Notes: a model not told the origin generated them from the letters alone. DNA of 64,000 bases from Apostichopus japonicus (GCF_037975245.1 NC_092580.1:24567001-24631000); one strand, 5' to 3'. Positions 35,476 through 46,490 are shown, numbered from the stretch's first letter. Translations and numbers: made by a program.

Positions 35476-35753
35476 GTCAACTAGAAGGGGAATATAAACT
35501 ACAGCTAGATCCCAATGCAGTACCTGTAGTTCATCCACCCTGTAGGTTCCCTGTGGCAATCCGAGACAACCTCAAAGCAGAATTAGATAGGCTTTGGAAA
35601 CAAAACATCATAAAGCCAGTTTCAGAGCCAACCCCCTAGGTCTCCAGTCTAGTGACTGTGGTAAAGCCGGGGAAAATGAGAATATGTATCGACCCCAGAG
35701 ACCTAAACAAGAGTCTCATGCGCAGCCACTATCCGATGCCTACCTTAGAGGAT
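35420..35753 (+). pseudogene. Ty3-type reverse transcriptase start, interrupted
   Basis: In the frame after gag-PR: YQEYNDVFEGIGQLEGEY, then VPVVHPPCRFPVAIRDNLK, WKQNIIKPVSEPTP, a stop at ~35638 in place of the usual Trp, and VTVVKPGKMRICIDPRDLNK (RT block 1-2). Homology stops at the (TA)n at ~35754 where PLE3 begins. No RT catalytic block or integrase follows in the window. Confidence 0.85.
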
Positions 35754-36640
35754 ATGTATATATATATTGAATTGTAGAAAATAAGACTTCAACAAGCACA
35801 GTAAGAAAGTATACAAAGCTGTATGTTCCAATATTTCGCCGGTTAAGGCTTTATCAAGGAATGAGGTGCAAACTACCGACTCTGTGTATACAAGTAAAAA
35901 CTTTAAAACCAATTCCCCTGAGCTGAAACGCACCAGCGAACAAACTGTATTCGGAACGCACAGACGGACCAGCAAGATGTGAAAAGCTTAAATATCCAAT
36001 TGACGTCCAGCACAGCCATTCATTAAGTTATTACTGGCTTGAATGGTAAGGGCTTCGATTATTTTTCTTTCACTGGTATTCGGTAAGTTGTGATGTAGGA
36101 TTTGCAATTGATATTTTCTCCAGATTTTGGATTTATATTGTGAGTTTGTAAATGAGTGTATATGGTCTGTTTAGTCATACGTAGATGTTCTTTTATTCTC
36201 GTTCCAATGGTACATCCCGTTTCGCCGATGTATGTAGACGAGCAAAGATTGCATTTAATCTTGTAGACACAGTTTTTGCCTAAACAGATATTCTTCTTTA
36301 CAGCGATTTTGCAGGTGTCGCAGTTGGGTCGGCAACCCTGTTTGTCACGTGGCGCGGAAAACAAACTCGCTGATGGATTACCTGTCATGAAGTGTTTTCT
36401 CAGATTTGTAATGCCCAATCTGCTGATTGTTGCCAGGGTCTACCGTTTTATGTTCTCGTTCACAAATGGTACTTTTAGGTAAATTTTTTGATCTTCCGAT
36501 GGTCTAGTAGGGGTGATTATTATGTGTTTCATGGTTTTTGCTTTTGTTCCAGCAGTTTGAAAGACTTTGGGAAACATCTTTTATATACATGTCATTACTG
36601 ACATTCTCTTGTTTGTGATTTGCTTTCTCCATTTCTTTGC
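35754..36640 (-). pseudogene. PLE3: 5'-truncated Penelope-like element inserted in the Ty3 RT
   Basis: On the minus strand a GIY-YIG endonuclease end is encoded at 36418-36059: a CRPNCDTC linker, then VYKIKCNLCSSTYIGETGC, GTRIKEHLR and a C-terminal NCKSYITTYRIPVKEK. Upstream in the same direction KIYLKVPFVNENIKR (up to ~36520) fits the sequence before the linker, with one stop between. RT itself is missing. The 3' side (35754-36058) is a UTR with a hammerhead-like core and ends in (TA)n at the junction with the Ty3 element. Confidence 0.8.
35830..35868 (-). ncRNA. Degenerate hammerhead-like core in PLE3
   Basis: Minus reading: TTGATAA (35857-35851) in place of CUGANGA, helix II GCC/GGC around TTAACC, then GAAA (35837-35834). 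Two conserved core positions are changed (C3 and G8), so cleavage is not expected. Confidence 0.5.
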
Positions 36641-37279
36641 CCGTCAAAATTCCAGCCTTGTGGCGCAGATGTAAGGCATTCCATATTTTAGAATGAAAGC
36701 TTGAAAGCTTTGAAACCTATATATTTTATTGATCAAGTGATGGCTAGTTCTGTAAAATATATACAACAGGCATCCATGCAAGTGCATGTTTCCACCTGAT
36801 ATGCTACCACAAGCTATATTCACTTGTGATTGGGCCATGGTCTACATACATGCACATCAGGCAAAGAATTTCACAATTTTAGCTGCTTGCTAAAACTTGT
36901 CAGTGCATGATAAATTTACAGGCTAAAAACAAAATTCAACTTCCATTTGTCTTGAATTGTTGCAAGAGGGAAAGGATAATTTGAAATTTTTGAAGAAAAA
37001 TGACAGGGCATCATTTCTCTTCTGGCAAACAGCAAAATCAATTTTGTATTTAGCCAGTAAATATCCCAGATTGTGAAGCCTGCATGTACTGCACTCTAGT
37101 CCTGAAATAACATTGTTGGCTTTTAATATGTTATAATCAAATGTGATGTCAGATTTTAAAGTTGCTACTCATTAGGGACAGTGTGGCAGAAAAGAACTGT
37201 CTAGACGGTTACAGAATTTTTAACAAACATAAAGGAAAGAGGGCAAAAGAAAGAAATATTTGTACACTATAATACTTAC
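36641..37279. other. No gene seen
   Basis: Unassigned AT-rich sequence between PLE3 and the exon candidate at 37280. Confidence 0.4.
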
Positions 37280-37450
37280 CACAGGTTTATGTATTGCTTC
37301 AATATTATTGGGAGTTAGCTGGTAACATGTAGTGGATTCTTCAGCATCATAATGCTGTTCATTCACTCTAGGAATCTGGTCAGCATTCTTCTGGAAAAGA
37401 TCCCGCCATTGAGACTCACTTTTAACCTTTCTGGCTGCTGATAATAGTGA
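37280..37450 (-). CDS. Coding exon candidate (unidentified host gene)
   Basis: Acceptor GACATGTTGCAG before 37450 and strong donor GTG|GTAAGT after 37280 bound 171 nt, exactly 57 codons, phase 0 to 0. The product starts SLLSAARKVKSESQWRDLFQ, has NADQIPRVNEQHYDAEE and ends YQLTPNNIEAIHKPV. The frame, borders and mixed amino acid content make it one of the best host exons in the window. The family is not recognised. The nearest same-strand candidate downstream is at 31411-31492. Confidence 0.7.
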
Positions 37451-38390
37451 CTGCAACATGTCTTACTTTGTTCTCAGTTGATTCATAAACATCTTCTGAA
37501 AGCTATTTGATCAATTTTTTTTTTTTTCCTCAAACACCTTTTTACAGCAGGGTAGGAATTCAGATTCTCATGTAAATACTAAATATTCATGTCCTGAAAG
37601 AAAAAAGAAAAATGGATAAAAGTTGATCAATATTAATATATAACTTGAAGCAATGTACTGTATACAAATAGTACTAATAGGCTATGGTACCGGGTCAAAT
37701 AATTTTGACTCAACCATAATTGTTACCGTCCACCCTGTGATGTTTATTGATCTGTGCACTTCCACGAATGAATTGATTTTAGAAAAATCTTGTAACCTAC
37801 TGAATAATCTAAGAGATACTTCTTTCCCCTTCAAATTCATGCTCAAATTTGATGGCCACAATAAAAGACACATCTCTGACCATTCTGTATCTGGTACGGA
37901 TAGCCTGTATGACGCTATGAGTATACCAGTATGACTTAATGTTAAAATGTTGAGTAAGCCTGGACTTAACTAATGTAATCGGGTCTGAGTGTTTGTGTCT
38001 TCAGTTTTTTTTCCTCTCTCTATAGGGTCCTTGATGGGGACTTAAGTGTCCCTCCTGATCCTTTTTTTCTACTTAACTAAACTAAACTAATAAAACTGTA
38101 TAATATAAGGATGGGTTTTGCAAAACATCCCTTTCACAACTTAACAGTTGGGTGACAAAAGCATTGAGGCTAATTATTTTTGCGTGGACCAGTTCCGCGA
38201 ACAACATGTATTTGTAGTCTTTCTCACTTCTCAAGTGTGTTTACATCCAATACCCTATATCGTGTTTACAAATTTATGCTTTTATATGCTATGAAATTGG
38301 ACCATTGAAGCTCATAAAACTTCCAACGAACCCCTATTGGTAATAACACAATATGAATAATAAAAATTATACTTACCAGTTACAGGGTCA
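37451..38390. other. No gene seen
   Basis: An open frame at 37653-37934 has no supporting features. Otherwise unassigned. Confidence 0.4.
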
Positions 38391-38734
38391 CAGGGGAGCG
38401 ATAGCTCCCACTAGTCTATGGAACGCGAATAAGGAAAACTTATTTCGTTGCTAAGTTTAACGGAATTTTAGACATCAACGTGAGTTTGAGCAACAGCATG
38501 GTAAAACAGCAGCAACAACTTTAGTTTAGGCAAAAACAAACTTAGATTAGACAACGAAATCAGTTTGCCCTTTTCGCGCGTGGACGCGCGAATAGGGCAA
38601 ACTGATTTCGTTGTCTAAACTTACGTTGTTGCCATCGGCGCTGTTCAACAATTGCTTTACCACGTGGGCTTCATATGATTACTATACGCAGGGGGTTGGT
38701 TCTTACGAAGATCTAGAGAGGACATGGTAAAAAA

Positions 38735-39003
38735 AATTATTACGTACGTGCGTAATATTTATAACGTACGTACGTAATAAATATGACGTATGTACATACG
38801 AACAAGTTCATCCCTCTCCATCTTTGATATGAAGATGTATCACCCGCAGTATATAACGTAGGCTCGCTTACGTTAGACAAGTGTTAACATAGGCTATATC
38901 ACTAAACACGTACGTATACGTAGGCCTACATTCGTTATAATTATTAAATACGTACGTGATAATCCCTACATAGGTACGTAGTAATTATTATGTGCGTACG
39001 TAC
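38735..39003. repeat. ACGT-rich palindromic satellite (left block)
   Basis: Repeated GTACGTACGTAATAATTATG-like units, each self-complementary. A matching block lies at 39643-39785. Confidence 0.85.
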
Positions 39004-39642
39004 AAGGGCGACGGAAGCACTTTTAATCGGGGGGGGGGGGGGGGCACCGACATCAAAGGGCACTTTGCAGAAATTCGATTGGACTGATGCAGCCTTATAT
39101 AGTACCCTTTATAACTCTTATTGTATTATCTTATTTGCGTATACACATAACTCCATCAAGGCCCCCCCCCCCTCAAGGAAAATATGCATACAGCACTGCA
39201 ATATCCAATGAACAAATTGGGAAACAAGGAACAAGTTTTCTTTTGAGACAAAATGAGGTGAAATCATGCTAGTTGCTAATGTAGAGTTTATTTCTTGTTA
39301 ATATATCTTAACAAATTCTTTCCATTCGAAATAGCTTGAGTTTGACCAACAGAAATTCATGAAAAGTCAGGGGCGTAGCCAGGATTTGCAAAGTTGTATA
39401 CACGACTATCTGAGCGGAGCGCCACCATCTGTTGGCGCGGAGCGTAGAAGAATTTTTTTGTTTTACAAACCCCTCAGATGGCCGGAAACGGCCCTTCCCG
39501 AGTGTTCATTCTGGTTCCCTGGCCTCTAATTGCTAACTTGAGACACCTCAATTTTTATGTAGAAAAAGGGCACATTTTTAACCTGAGGAAAAGTGGGGGG
39601 GGGGGCACGTACCCCCTGTGCCCCCCGGTTCCGCCGCCCTTG
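39004..39642. mobile_element. Nested hAT-like TIR element with 8-bp duplication
   Basis: Ends CAAGGGCGACGGAA (39004-39017) and, inverted, CAAGGGCGGCGGAA (39629-39642), 13 of 14 matching. CGTACGTA flanks both sides (38996-39003 and 39643-39650). The interior holds G- and C-runs and the R2 repeat (39403-39522). The duplication lies in ACGT-repeat DNA, so by itself it could be chance; together with the ends it supports a hAT-type insertion. Confidence 0.65.
39403..39522 (+). repeat. Dispersed repeat R2, copy 2
   Basis: Second copy of the GCGGAGCGCCACC...GGCGCGGAGCGTAGA repeat of 2890-3003, same orientation. Confidence 0.7.
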
Positions 39643-40313
39643 CGTACGTAGTGATTATCACGTACGTACGTAGTAATTATGGCGTACGTACGTAGTAATA
39701 TCACGTACGTACGTGATATTATTACGTACGTACGTAGTATTATCACGTTCGTACGTGATAATTATGACGTACGTACGTAACAATTTTTTTTAACCATGTC
39801 CTCTCTAGATCTTCGTACGTTCTTGCTGCCTGGGTTTAGGAAAACAGTCCTGTGGACAAGGCCGCCTTTGTTCTTCGACATATACGGGAAGTTACTGGAG
39901 GAGCAAAGTGGGCGGGGTCAGCTCATGTATGTAGCATGGTGGAGAGCGTTGACCGGCTTGTAATTGGGTCGGGATATGTGTCAATCTTACTGACTATTTC
40001 GTAATTGGTCAGTAAATTAACGACGCGTATGTGTATACAGCGCAAATGGGCATTTCGCGCGAAATGCCCATATTTTTTATATCACGTGATTGGGCAATAA
40101 CGTTAGTTTAGACAAGTTTAGACAAAAACGTAGGTTTAGACAACAACGTAAGCTTAGACAACAATGTAAGTTTGAGCAACAACATGATAAAACAGCAGCA
40201 ACAACTTTAGTTTAGACAGCGAAATATGGTTGCCCTTTTCGCGTTCCATATTCGCGTTCCATAGACTAGTGGGAGCTATCGCTCCCCTGTGCAAAAATCC
40301 ACAGGTAGCCTAT

Positions 40314-40640
40314 ACTCGTTAAATTAAACGAGACCATAGGTTGAAGTTTGATTGAGATTCTACTGAGACATTACACGAACGAAGGGATTACTTGAGATTG
40401 TATAATTGAGGATTAGCTTCAGTTTTTAAAGTTACCATATGCGATTGAACACCACGAACTTCTGGGAGGGAAAATTATGTGATAATAATCCTGCATGAGA
40501 ATGCATTACATGGGAGGGCAAGTAATCCCTTCGTTCGTGTAATGTCTCAGTAGAATCTCAATCAAACTTCAACCTATGGTCTCGTTTAATTTAACGATTC
40601 TACTTCCCCATTACTCTTCACTACTGAACTACTTGAGATT
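40314..40640. repeat. DIRS 3' terminal inverted repeats and internal complementary region
   Basis: 40314-40394 and 40522-40598 are inverse complements over ~77 bp without mismatch by eye, around a 127-bp loop. The loop start 40391-40424 is the exact inverse complement of 45958-45991, and 40597-40640 is nearly the inverse complement of 45980-46022. This junction of both outer ends is what the DIRS circle-closing model requires. Confidence 0.85.
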
Positions 40641-41014
40641 TCAAAGCAGTGTTCAAGCGCATACGAACAGAAAGATTACAAACGAACACAAATTCAAAGT
40701 TTGTATCTTTTTTAATTTGCTTGCTGAGCAACAGAAACATTTCTTTTCTTTTTAAACAAGAACTGAGGTAATTTCATTACCACTTGGTACAAAGGATAAC
40801 ATAACATTCTTACTTTCCATACTTTGGAAATAAAAAAAAATCTCATTCATGTGAATAAAATCTATCATAGCATCCTCTTGGAGGAATATTCAAAGCATTG
40901 TTACATCACTTCTACATCTTGAAGTATGTATATCAACTCATACCTATACATAACCCATCTGTAAAATTATACCACACTTTTTATGTAATGCACATAGTAA
41001 AACTCCTTTTACAC

Positions 41015-42128
41015 TTATGCATCCAAAACTGCCATTGCAAAAGTTTTGTTACTGACAATAGGTTTTTTGTAATACTGAGCAAAGGTTCTTTCCGAGGCCC
41101 ACGCTACTGTGCGTAAAATATCTTCTACAGGCAGATTTCTTGAATCTGCAGCGGAGGTAGAGGCTGCCCTGGTACTATGGGCCGCATATTGAACTACATC
41201 AACCCCAGCCTCCTCCAAAACATGTTTAATCCATCGTGATAAAGTATTTCTCGTTACTGGTTTATGTGGTGGAACATAACTAATGAAAAGTTGCGATTCC
41301 GCTCCTCTTAATGAGGATGTGACGTTAATATAATGCTGAAGTACATGATAAACATCAAGATTCATATCAGCCTGGTATGATGCCAACACAACTCTTAATG
41401 TACTGGAACCAGGCCGTGACTGCTTTAATTTATTAGGTACGAAGAAGACAGCTTCCTTCCCATCCAAATGAAGATTATTGACATCTAATAATTGCAGAGT
41501 TTGTAGTCTCTGAGCAGATAACAAAGCAATAAGCATGACTAACGTATGGGTTAATTGCTTTAAAGTCAATGATGATGTAGAATGAAGAGACCGGAGATAG
41601 TTCAACACAATATAGACACGTCCCAAATTGTCGTGTATCTGGGGGATGGGGTTCTCAATTCGAAAATTCCTTTGAGAAAATGGCTGATGAGAGGATGTGA
41701 GCCAATAGTATTTCTTTGTTCATGATCCAATCAGAAAGCGATGACCGTGCAGTGTTAATGGTACTATAACTAAGGCCAGCATTGTAAAGACTCGTTAGAA
41801 AGTCAAGCACCTGATTTACAGAGGGATGAAGTGAATCAATTTGTTTCCTTGAACAGAACTTAAACCACCTGTCTTGATAAGTGCTGTACTGTTTTTGAGT
41901 GGATACCCTCCAGGATGCCATGAGGATTCTGGAAGTTTCTTCTGGAATGTCAAGGTTTCGGAAGCGTTGCCAGACACCAGGCATGCAACCAACTGAAGGT
42001 TGTGATGAAGGGGGTGTAGTTTGCATCTGTCTTCGGATAGAAGTAAGACTTCTTTCCCCAGCGGTAAATACCTTGGAATAGCTATGGTCATGTGTAACAG
42101 TTTTGTGTACCAGTTCTGAGTTGGCCAT
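41015..42128 (-). pseudogene. DIRS tyrosine recombinase, one frameshift
   Basis: The N-terminal core-binding part is read from MANSELVHK (42128), with SWRVSTQKQYSTYQDRWFKF and a STINTARSSLS end. After one frameshift near 41660 the catalytic domain continues (41626-41015). It has Arg in LLSAQRLQTL, the His-x-x-Arg box in AHSTRAAST, a Trp (VAWASERTF) at the second His/Trp position and the nucleophile Tyr in FAQYYKKP, so all catalytic residues are kept. A G18 run at ~42198-42215 lies upstream in the overlapping region. Its job in the family is integration of the circular DNA copy. Confidence 0.9.
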
Positions 42129-42345
42129 AAAGGCACCACAATTACTCCTCTTGCCTGGTCCCTTTGTATTTTTTGCAGTTCTCTGGCAATTAGGCTAAAG
42201 GGGGGGGGGGGGGGGGCGAGAAGCATACAAGATGTACTTATGCCAATTAAAAGAGAATGCATCAATGCATAATGCATCTGGGTCTGGTCGCCATGAAACA
42301 AAGGGAGCGAGTTGTTTATTTGTATGAGATGCAAATAAATCAATA

Positions 42346-44350
42346 TCAAAGTTCCCCATGAAATATTTCTGGATTTAGCATCCATTCTGTGTTACTCTTA
42401 AATGTACGGGACAACATGTCAGCCTGGACATTAAGCTTGCCCGGCAAGTAACAACAAGACAACCACACTTTGTTTGATGCAGACCATTCCCATATAGCTT
42501 TTGCTATTTTGTTACATTGTGACGAATGAGTACCTCCCAAGGGCGTAGGAACCGGGGGGGGGGGGGGGGGCTGGGGGGCTCCAGCCCCCCCAGTGAAAAA
42601 TATGGGGGCGGAAGTATCGTTCCGCCCCCCCGCTCCGCAAGTCAGAAAACCCCTTTTTCATTTCCAAATGAGAAAAAAATCTCATTTGAAGCACCAAATT
42701 GCATCTAAGGCCAGGTGAAAATGCCAAATTCTTTACAAAATGGAGTGGGTGTTGAAGTGTGCTATATTGCACCAAATTGCATCTGAGGCCACCTGGAAAT
42801 GCAAAAAAAATCCAAAGGGGAGGGGGACACCCCCTCCCCTTAGACCCCTCCCCCAGGCCGGCCATCAGTCTTCAGCCCCCACTCAAAAGTACCTTCCTAC
42901 GCCACTGGTACCTCCTATAGCCTTAATGTATGCAACAGCTGTCGAGCTGTCAGATAAAATTCTTATATGCGTATGATCACCCTTTAGGCATAACGTTTTT
43001 AGAGCAAAATAGATAGCAAGGAGTTCAAGCACATTTATGTGATATGTTTTCTCAACGGTATTCCACTTTCCTTGTGACCGTGTAGAGAGAGTCGTGCAAA
43101 AAGCACCCCATCCTACCAGAGAAGCATCAGTTTCTAGTACAATATCTGGGTTAGGCTCTAAGATATGCATGCATGCAAGCGGAAGGGACTCTAACCACCA
43201 TTCCAGCTCTGTATAGTCCCCCTCAGCCAATTCTATTTCTGTATCAAAATTTCCCTTGTATTTTTTCAACAGAGAAATCTTAAGTTTTTCCATATCCCTG
43301 TAATGAAGGGGTCCATATTTAACTCCTGGGAAAAGAGAGTCAAGGATACCAATGATATGTGCCAAGTCCCTGATAGTCTTTTTGTGTTTGCCCTTAAATT
43401 TTTGTATCTCATTTAAGGCAGATTCTATCCTTTTGGGTTTTGGCCGAACAGTCATATGTTGGGAATCAAGCACAAATCCAAAGAAAGATAGCTTAGTACT
43501 TGGTTCTAGTACTGATTTTTCGGGATGAATGATGAAGCCTAATTTCTGAAAAAAATGTACAGCTGTATGCACTGCAGAAACACATGCACCTTTGGTATTA
43601 GCCTGGATATAAATATCATCAATGTAGCTCAGGCAAGAAATACCCAATTTCCTAAGCTCAGCCAGAATAGGTTTGAGTAGTTTAGTAACAATGCGAGGTG
43701 CTGAGGCCAACCCATTTGGTAGGCAAGTATACTGATAAAGTTTGTCTTTAAACGCAAGTCTCAAAAATTTTCGACTTGAAGAACTAATACGTACTAAATA
43801 ATAGGCGTCTTTCAGGTCAATTGAAGCCATGAAACACTGCGGCTCTACTAGCCGTAATGCAGCCTGCAAAGTATCCATTTTAAAATGGTATTATTTGACA
43901 CTTTCATTTAGGTACTTTAAATTCAATATCATTCTGAAAGAACCATCTGGCTTAGGCCTGAGAAACACTGATGAATTAAATTCCCCGTGGGAATGGGACG
44001 TTTCTTCCAAAACATTCTTTTCCCAAAGCTTAGATATTTCATTACCTAAAAGAAGCTCTTCAGTTGAATTAGAGCATATATATTTTGTTTTGGATCTACT
44101 ATACTGAATTGGCTTTTCTTCATCAAATTCGATGTCATAGCCATGAACACAACTTAGTATAACCGAGTCAGTTGTGATTTCTTGCCAGTGCTGTAGAAAA
44201 TGTTTCAAACGGCCGCCAATGGGTAATTGCTTTGTTTTACAAGGCTGTAAAGAATGTACACTAACAGAATTGACACATACCTTACCTCTTGTTAATTCCT
44301 CATGCTTTTCTGAGGATTTCTCGGCAGTTGATTTGTGTACTGCCGGTGAC
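42346..44350 (-). pseudogene. DIRS reverse transcriptase-RNase H, one stop and one insertion
   Basis: The N-terminal part is open upstream of 44208 (GGRLKHFLQHW) and runs to a single in-frame TAA at 43893-43891, just before YHFKMDTLQ. From 43878 the RT has SIDLKDAYYLV (motif A), LPNGLASAP (motif B), and the catalytic SYIDDIY. RNase H follows with LETDASLVGWG, a VLELLAIYFAL segment with Glu, and LSDSSTAVAYI. A 370-bp insertion (42538-42907) then cuts the domain. Beyond it the same frame resumes and ends with LPGKLNVQADMLSR and a stop at 42346. The start is uncertain because gag overlaps. Confidence 0.9.
42538..42907. mobile_element. 370-bp hAT-like MITE with perfect 8-bp target duplication
   Basis: GTACCTCC stands on both sides (42530-42537 and 42908-42915). 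Ends CAAGGGCGTAGGAA and, inverted, CAGTGGCGTAGGAA match at 12 of 14 positions. The 8-bp duplication and CA-x-x-GGCG ends fit the hAT superfamily. The interior has G- and C-runs and no coding frame. Its ends resemble those of the element at 39004. Confidence 0.9.
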
Positions 44351-44433
44351 GCTGGCCTAAAAAAGGCTGGTAGCGTCTGTTGCCTCCTCTGTATGGGCCT
44401 CGATAATTGATTTTACCTCTAAAACCTCCACCT

Positions 44434-45399
44434 CTAGCTCCCCCCCCTAGTGGGAGTTAAGCAACACTTGCTCATTTTATTTGCATCGGTTATGTCACGC
44501 ACTTGCTGCGATATGTCATCCCCAAATAACAGAGTAGACATAGGCACTGAGTTTGAACAAAGATTTTTATACTCTGCCTTAAGTTCCGGCTTGAAAAGAT
44601 CACGCCGAAAATGGTTCAAGTCTATGTTAGATGAACCAAGAAAGGCCAAGGCATCTGTCAACTTCAACAGGACATTCTCCTTATCCTGACCAGCCTTGCC
44701 AGTCAATATATCATTAATTAGATAAGTCAGAGCAATCATAGACTTAACGTTCCCTGACTGTATCTTTTGTAACCTCAAATCTTTGGTTCTAGCTTACAGC
44801 TGAATATTGTCCCAGATCAATTTGTTGACATGAGATGTCTGCAATAGTTCCATATTGCTTGGATGTTGATATTTTTCCATCTTTTCTTTCAGTTTTTGTG
44901 GTGCCAATTTTTTGAAACAAATATTTTTGACCAAATTTGCAACCTTTTCTAGTACCGCAGTACCGACTTTATTGCCCAAATCAAGGCTAGAAACAATGTT
45001 ACTAAAAGCAGTTTGTTCCTCCGTAGAGATATTTACAGTTTGCTTTTCAGGTTCTGAAGAACTTTCAAGAAGAGAGATGAGATCATCATTCTCATTAGCA
45101 GTATCATCTGGTGAGTTCAATAAGTCTAGAAGCTCCTCATCATAGTCCAAAGATATCCCCTCCTGATTGTGAGGGGGAAGAGAACAAGCCTCAGAAAGAG
45201 GTCGATCTTCAGCAGAGGTTGCTACCTCATTTTTAGCTTTTTCTTCATTGCCGGGAATAACTTTCTAGCACAAAAATTTAATCTGTGCCTGCATTTGAGC
45301 AAGCATATCTTTTACATCGCTTTGGGCGATTTGTGTACCAGAACTTCCTTCTCCCGAAGGCGAAGGTAAGTCAGGTCCTGCCTGGAACTCTAAGTCCAT
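44434..45399 (-). pseudogene. DIRS gag-like protein, two in-frame stops
   Basis: Starts MDLEFQAGPDLPSPSGEGSS (ATG at 45399), meets an in-frame TAG after KFLC near 45267, resumes, and runs through DYDEELLDLLNSPDD and a helical part. It meets TAA at ~44792 after IQL, then resumes to 44434. In the present sequence a run of eight G (minus) near 44453 shifts the frame to a stop; one G fewer would continue into an RGG-rich basic tail (ARGGGFRGKINYRGPYRGG) that overlaps the RT frame. Acidic N-terminus, helical middle and RGG tail suit DIRS gag. Confidence 0.8.
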
Positions 45400-45957
45400 C
45401 ACAGTCAAAAATTAAACCCGAAGCAAAATGCCAATTGGGTAGTTATAACGTAATTAGCAACTACTGCTAATATTAAGTTAAGCAGAACGCAGATAGACAG
45501 CAAAATACTGCTACTGCAAAGCTTAAACAAGTTAAAGCATAAAGCCAGCAAAATACTGCTCATGCAACATGTGCGCCGCCAGTAAGTGTAACGTATGCCT
45601 ACAACAATAATGTAGGTTATAAAGGCTAGTATTATTATTAAGCCATGTATCGTACAGCAACTCTCAAGTGCTCGCAACAACACCTGAAAAAACCAACTTA
45701 CGTGCTAGAGGCTTCGTTTGAAAGTGACAAGAAATTGAAATGACCCGACAGCATTGTTTAAATGCTGTGCGAATTTTTTGTTACGTAATTGAACACAAGC
45801 TTGTTAAAGAGCAAGACAAAAGGTGGCAGGCACAACACTATCTGAAGCACATAGTTCAAGCGCGACGGTTTTGTTAACAAAACCCTCAACGCTAAACCAT
45901 GCAAAGGAGAGAGAGAGCCGCAAAATACGTCTACTCTCTCCAAATCCAATCACACAC

Positions 45958-46022
45958 TGAAGCTAATCCTCAATTATACAATCTCAAGTAGTTCCGTAGT
46001 GAAGTGTAATGGGGAAGTAGAA
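45958..46022. repeat. DIRS 5' terminal repeat
   Basis: Inverse complement of parts of 40391-40424 and 40597-40640; see the internal complementary region. Ends GGGAAGTAGAAT at 46022. Confidence 0.8.
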
Positions 46023-46039
46023 TGTACTCTGTAGCTTCA

Positions 46040-46490
46040 CTTAACCTTCAGGTGGCATACTCTTATTAGATTCTATATCCATCCGCGCGATTGTTCTCCT
46101 TCAGGAAAAGTGCCAAAAAGCAGCAAGAGAACATTTTTTTGACCTGTTATCAATCATAGTCTAGTTTTTTGTGGCTTGCATGTTGAAGAACATGAATAGA
46201 AGTACATGTGGTGAGAAAATTGGGTCGATTAAGGCAATTTTAGACCCCTTTAAGCCTCCCAGGAGCAGCGTAGGAAATTTGTTTACCAATGAGTGAAGAG
46301 GTTTGTTTACAAGTGACGAAAAGTTCCGGCTCGGAAAGCAAAAAATGTACAGGGTCATGATACGGAAAATTGATAGTGCCATGAAAGGCCAACTTGTCAG
46401 CTATGCGGTGATGGGTAGCGTTTAGCTAGTGAAAACTTCTATCTAAACTTAGAGACCACCTTACTGGGCGTATACTACCATAGGAACATA
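46040..46490 (-). repeat. Dispersed repeat R3, copy 4 (inverted)
   Basis: Inverse orientation of the 32317-32790 copy, near full length, with AGGTGGCATACTC at the left end and GGCGTATACTACC at the right end. By eye it is the closest relative of that copy. Confidence 0.8.

Larger units (their letters stand above)
38391..40289. mobile_element. Non-autonomous TIR element with perfect 41-bp ends (CAGGGGAGCG...)
   Basis: 38391-38431 and 40249-40289 are perfect inverse complements, with ends CAGGGG/CCCCTG as seen in hAT-like families. A second inverted pair lies inside (~38708-38755 with ~39767-39817, containing CTCTAGATCTTCG). 40100-40230 holds several ~21-bp units of GTTTAGACAACAACGTAAG type, partly shared with the left side near 38490-38530. 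No transposase frame. No target duplication was found at the ends. Its right end lies about 22 bp from the DIRS left repeat. Confidence 0.85.
40312..46022 (-). mobile_element. DIRS-type tyrosine-recombinase retrotransposon, whole length but disabled
   Basis: DIRS elements replicate through a circle and integrate with a tyrosine recombinase instead of an integrase. Here gag, RT-RNase H and recombinase follow in that order on the minus strand. The element has outer terminal sequence at 45958-46022 and, at the other end, both a 77-bp inverted repeat and the internal complementary region. It carries in-frame stops in gag and RT, a frameshift in the recombinase and a 370-bp insertion in RNase H. 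Because nearly the whole length remains readable, it died recently. Confidence 0.9.

Noticed and set aside
36276-36482. Plus-strand frame over PLE3
   Set aside because: Antisense to the GIY-YIG coding region.
37653-37934. 93-codon plus-strand frame
   Set aside because: No domain, no splice context and typical AT-rich composition; it could be real but nothing supports it.
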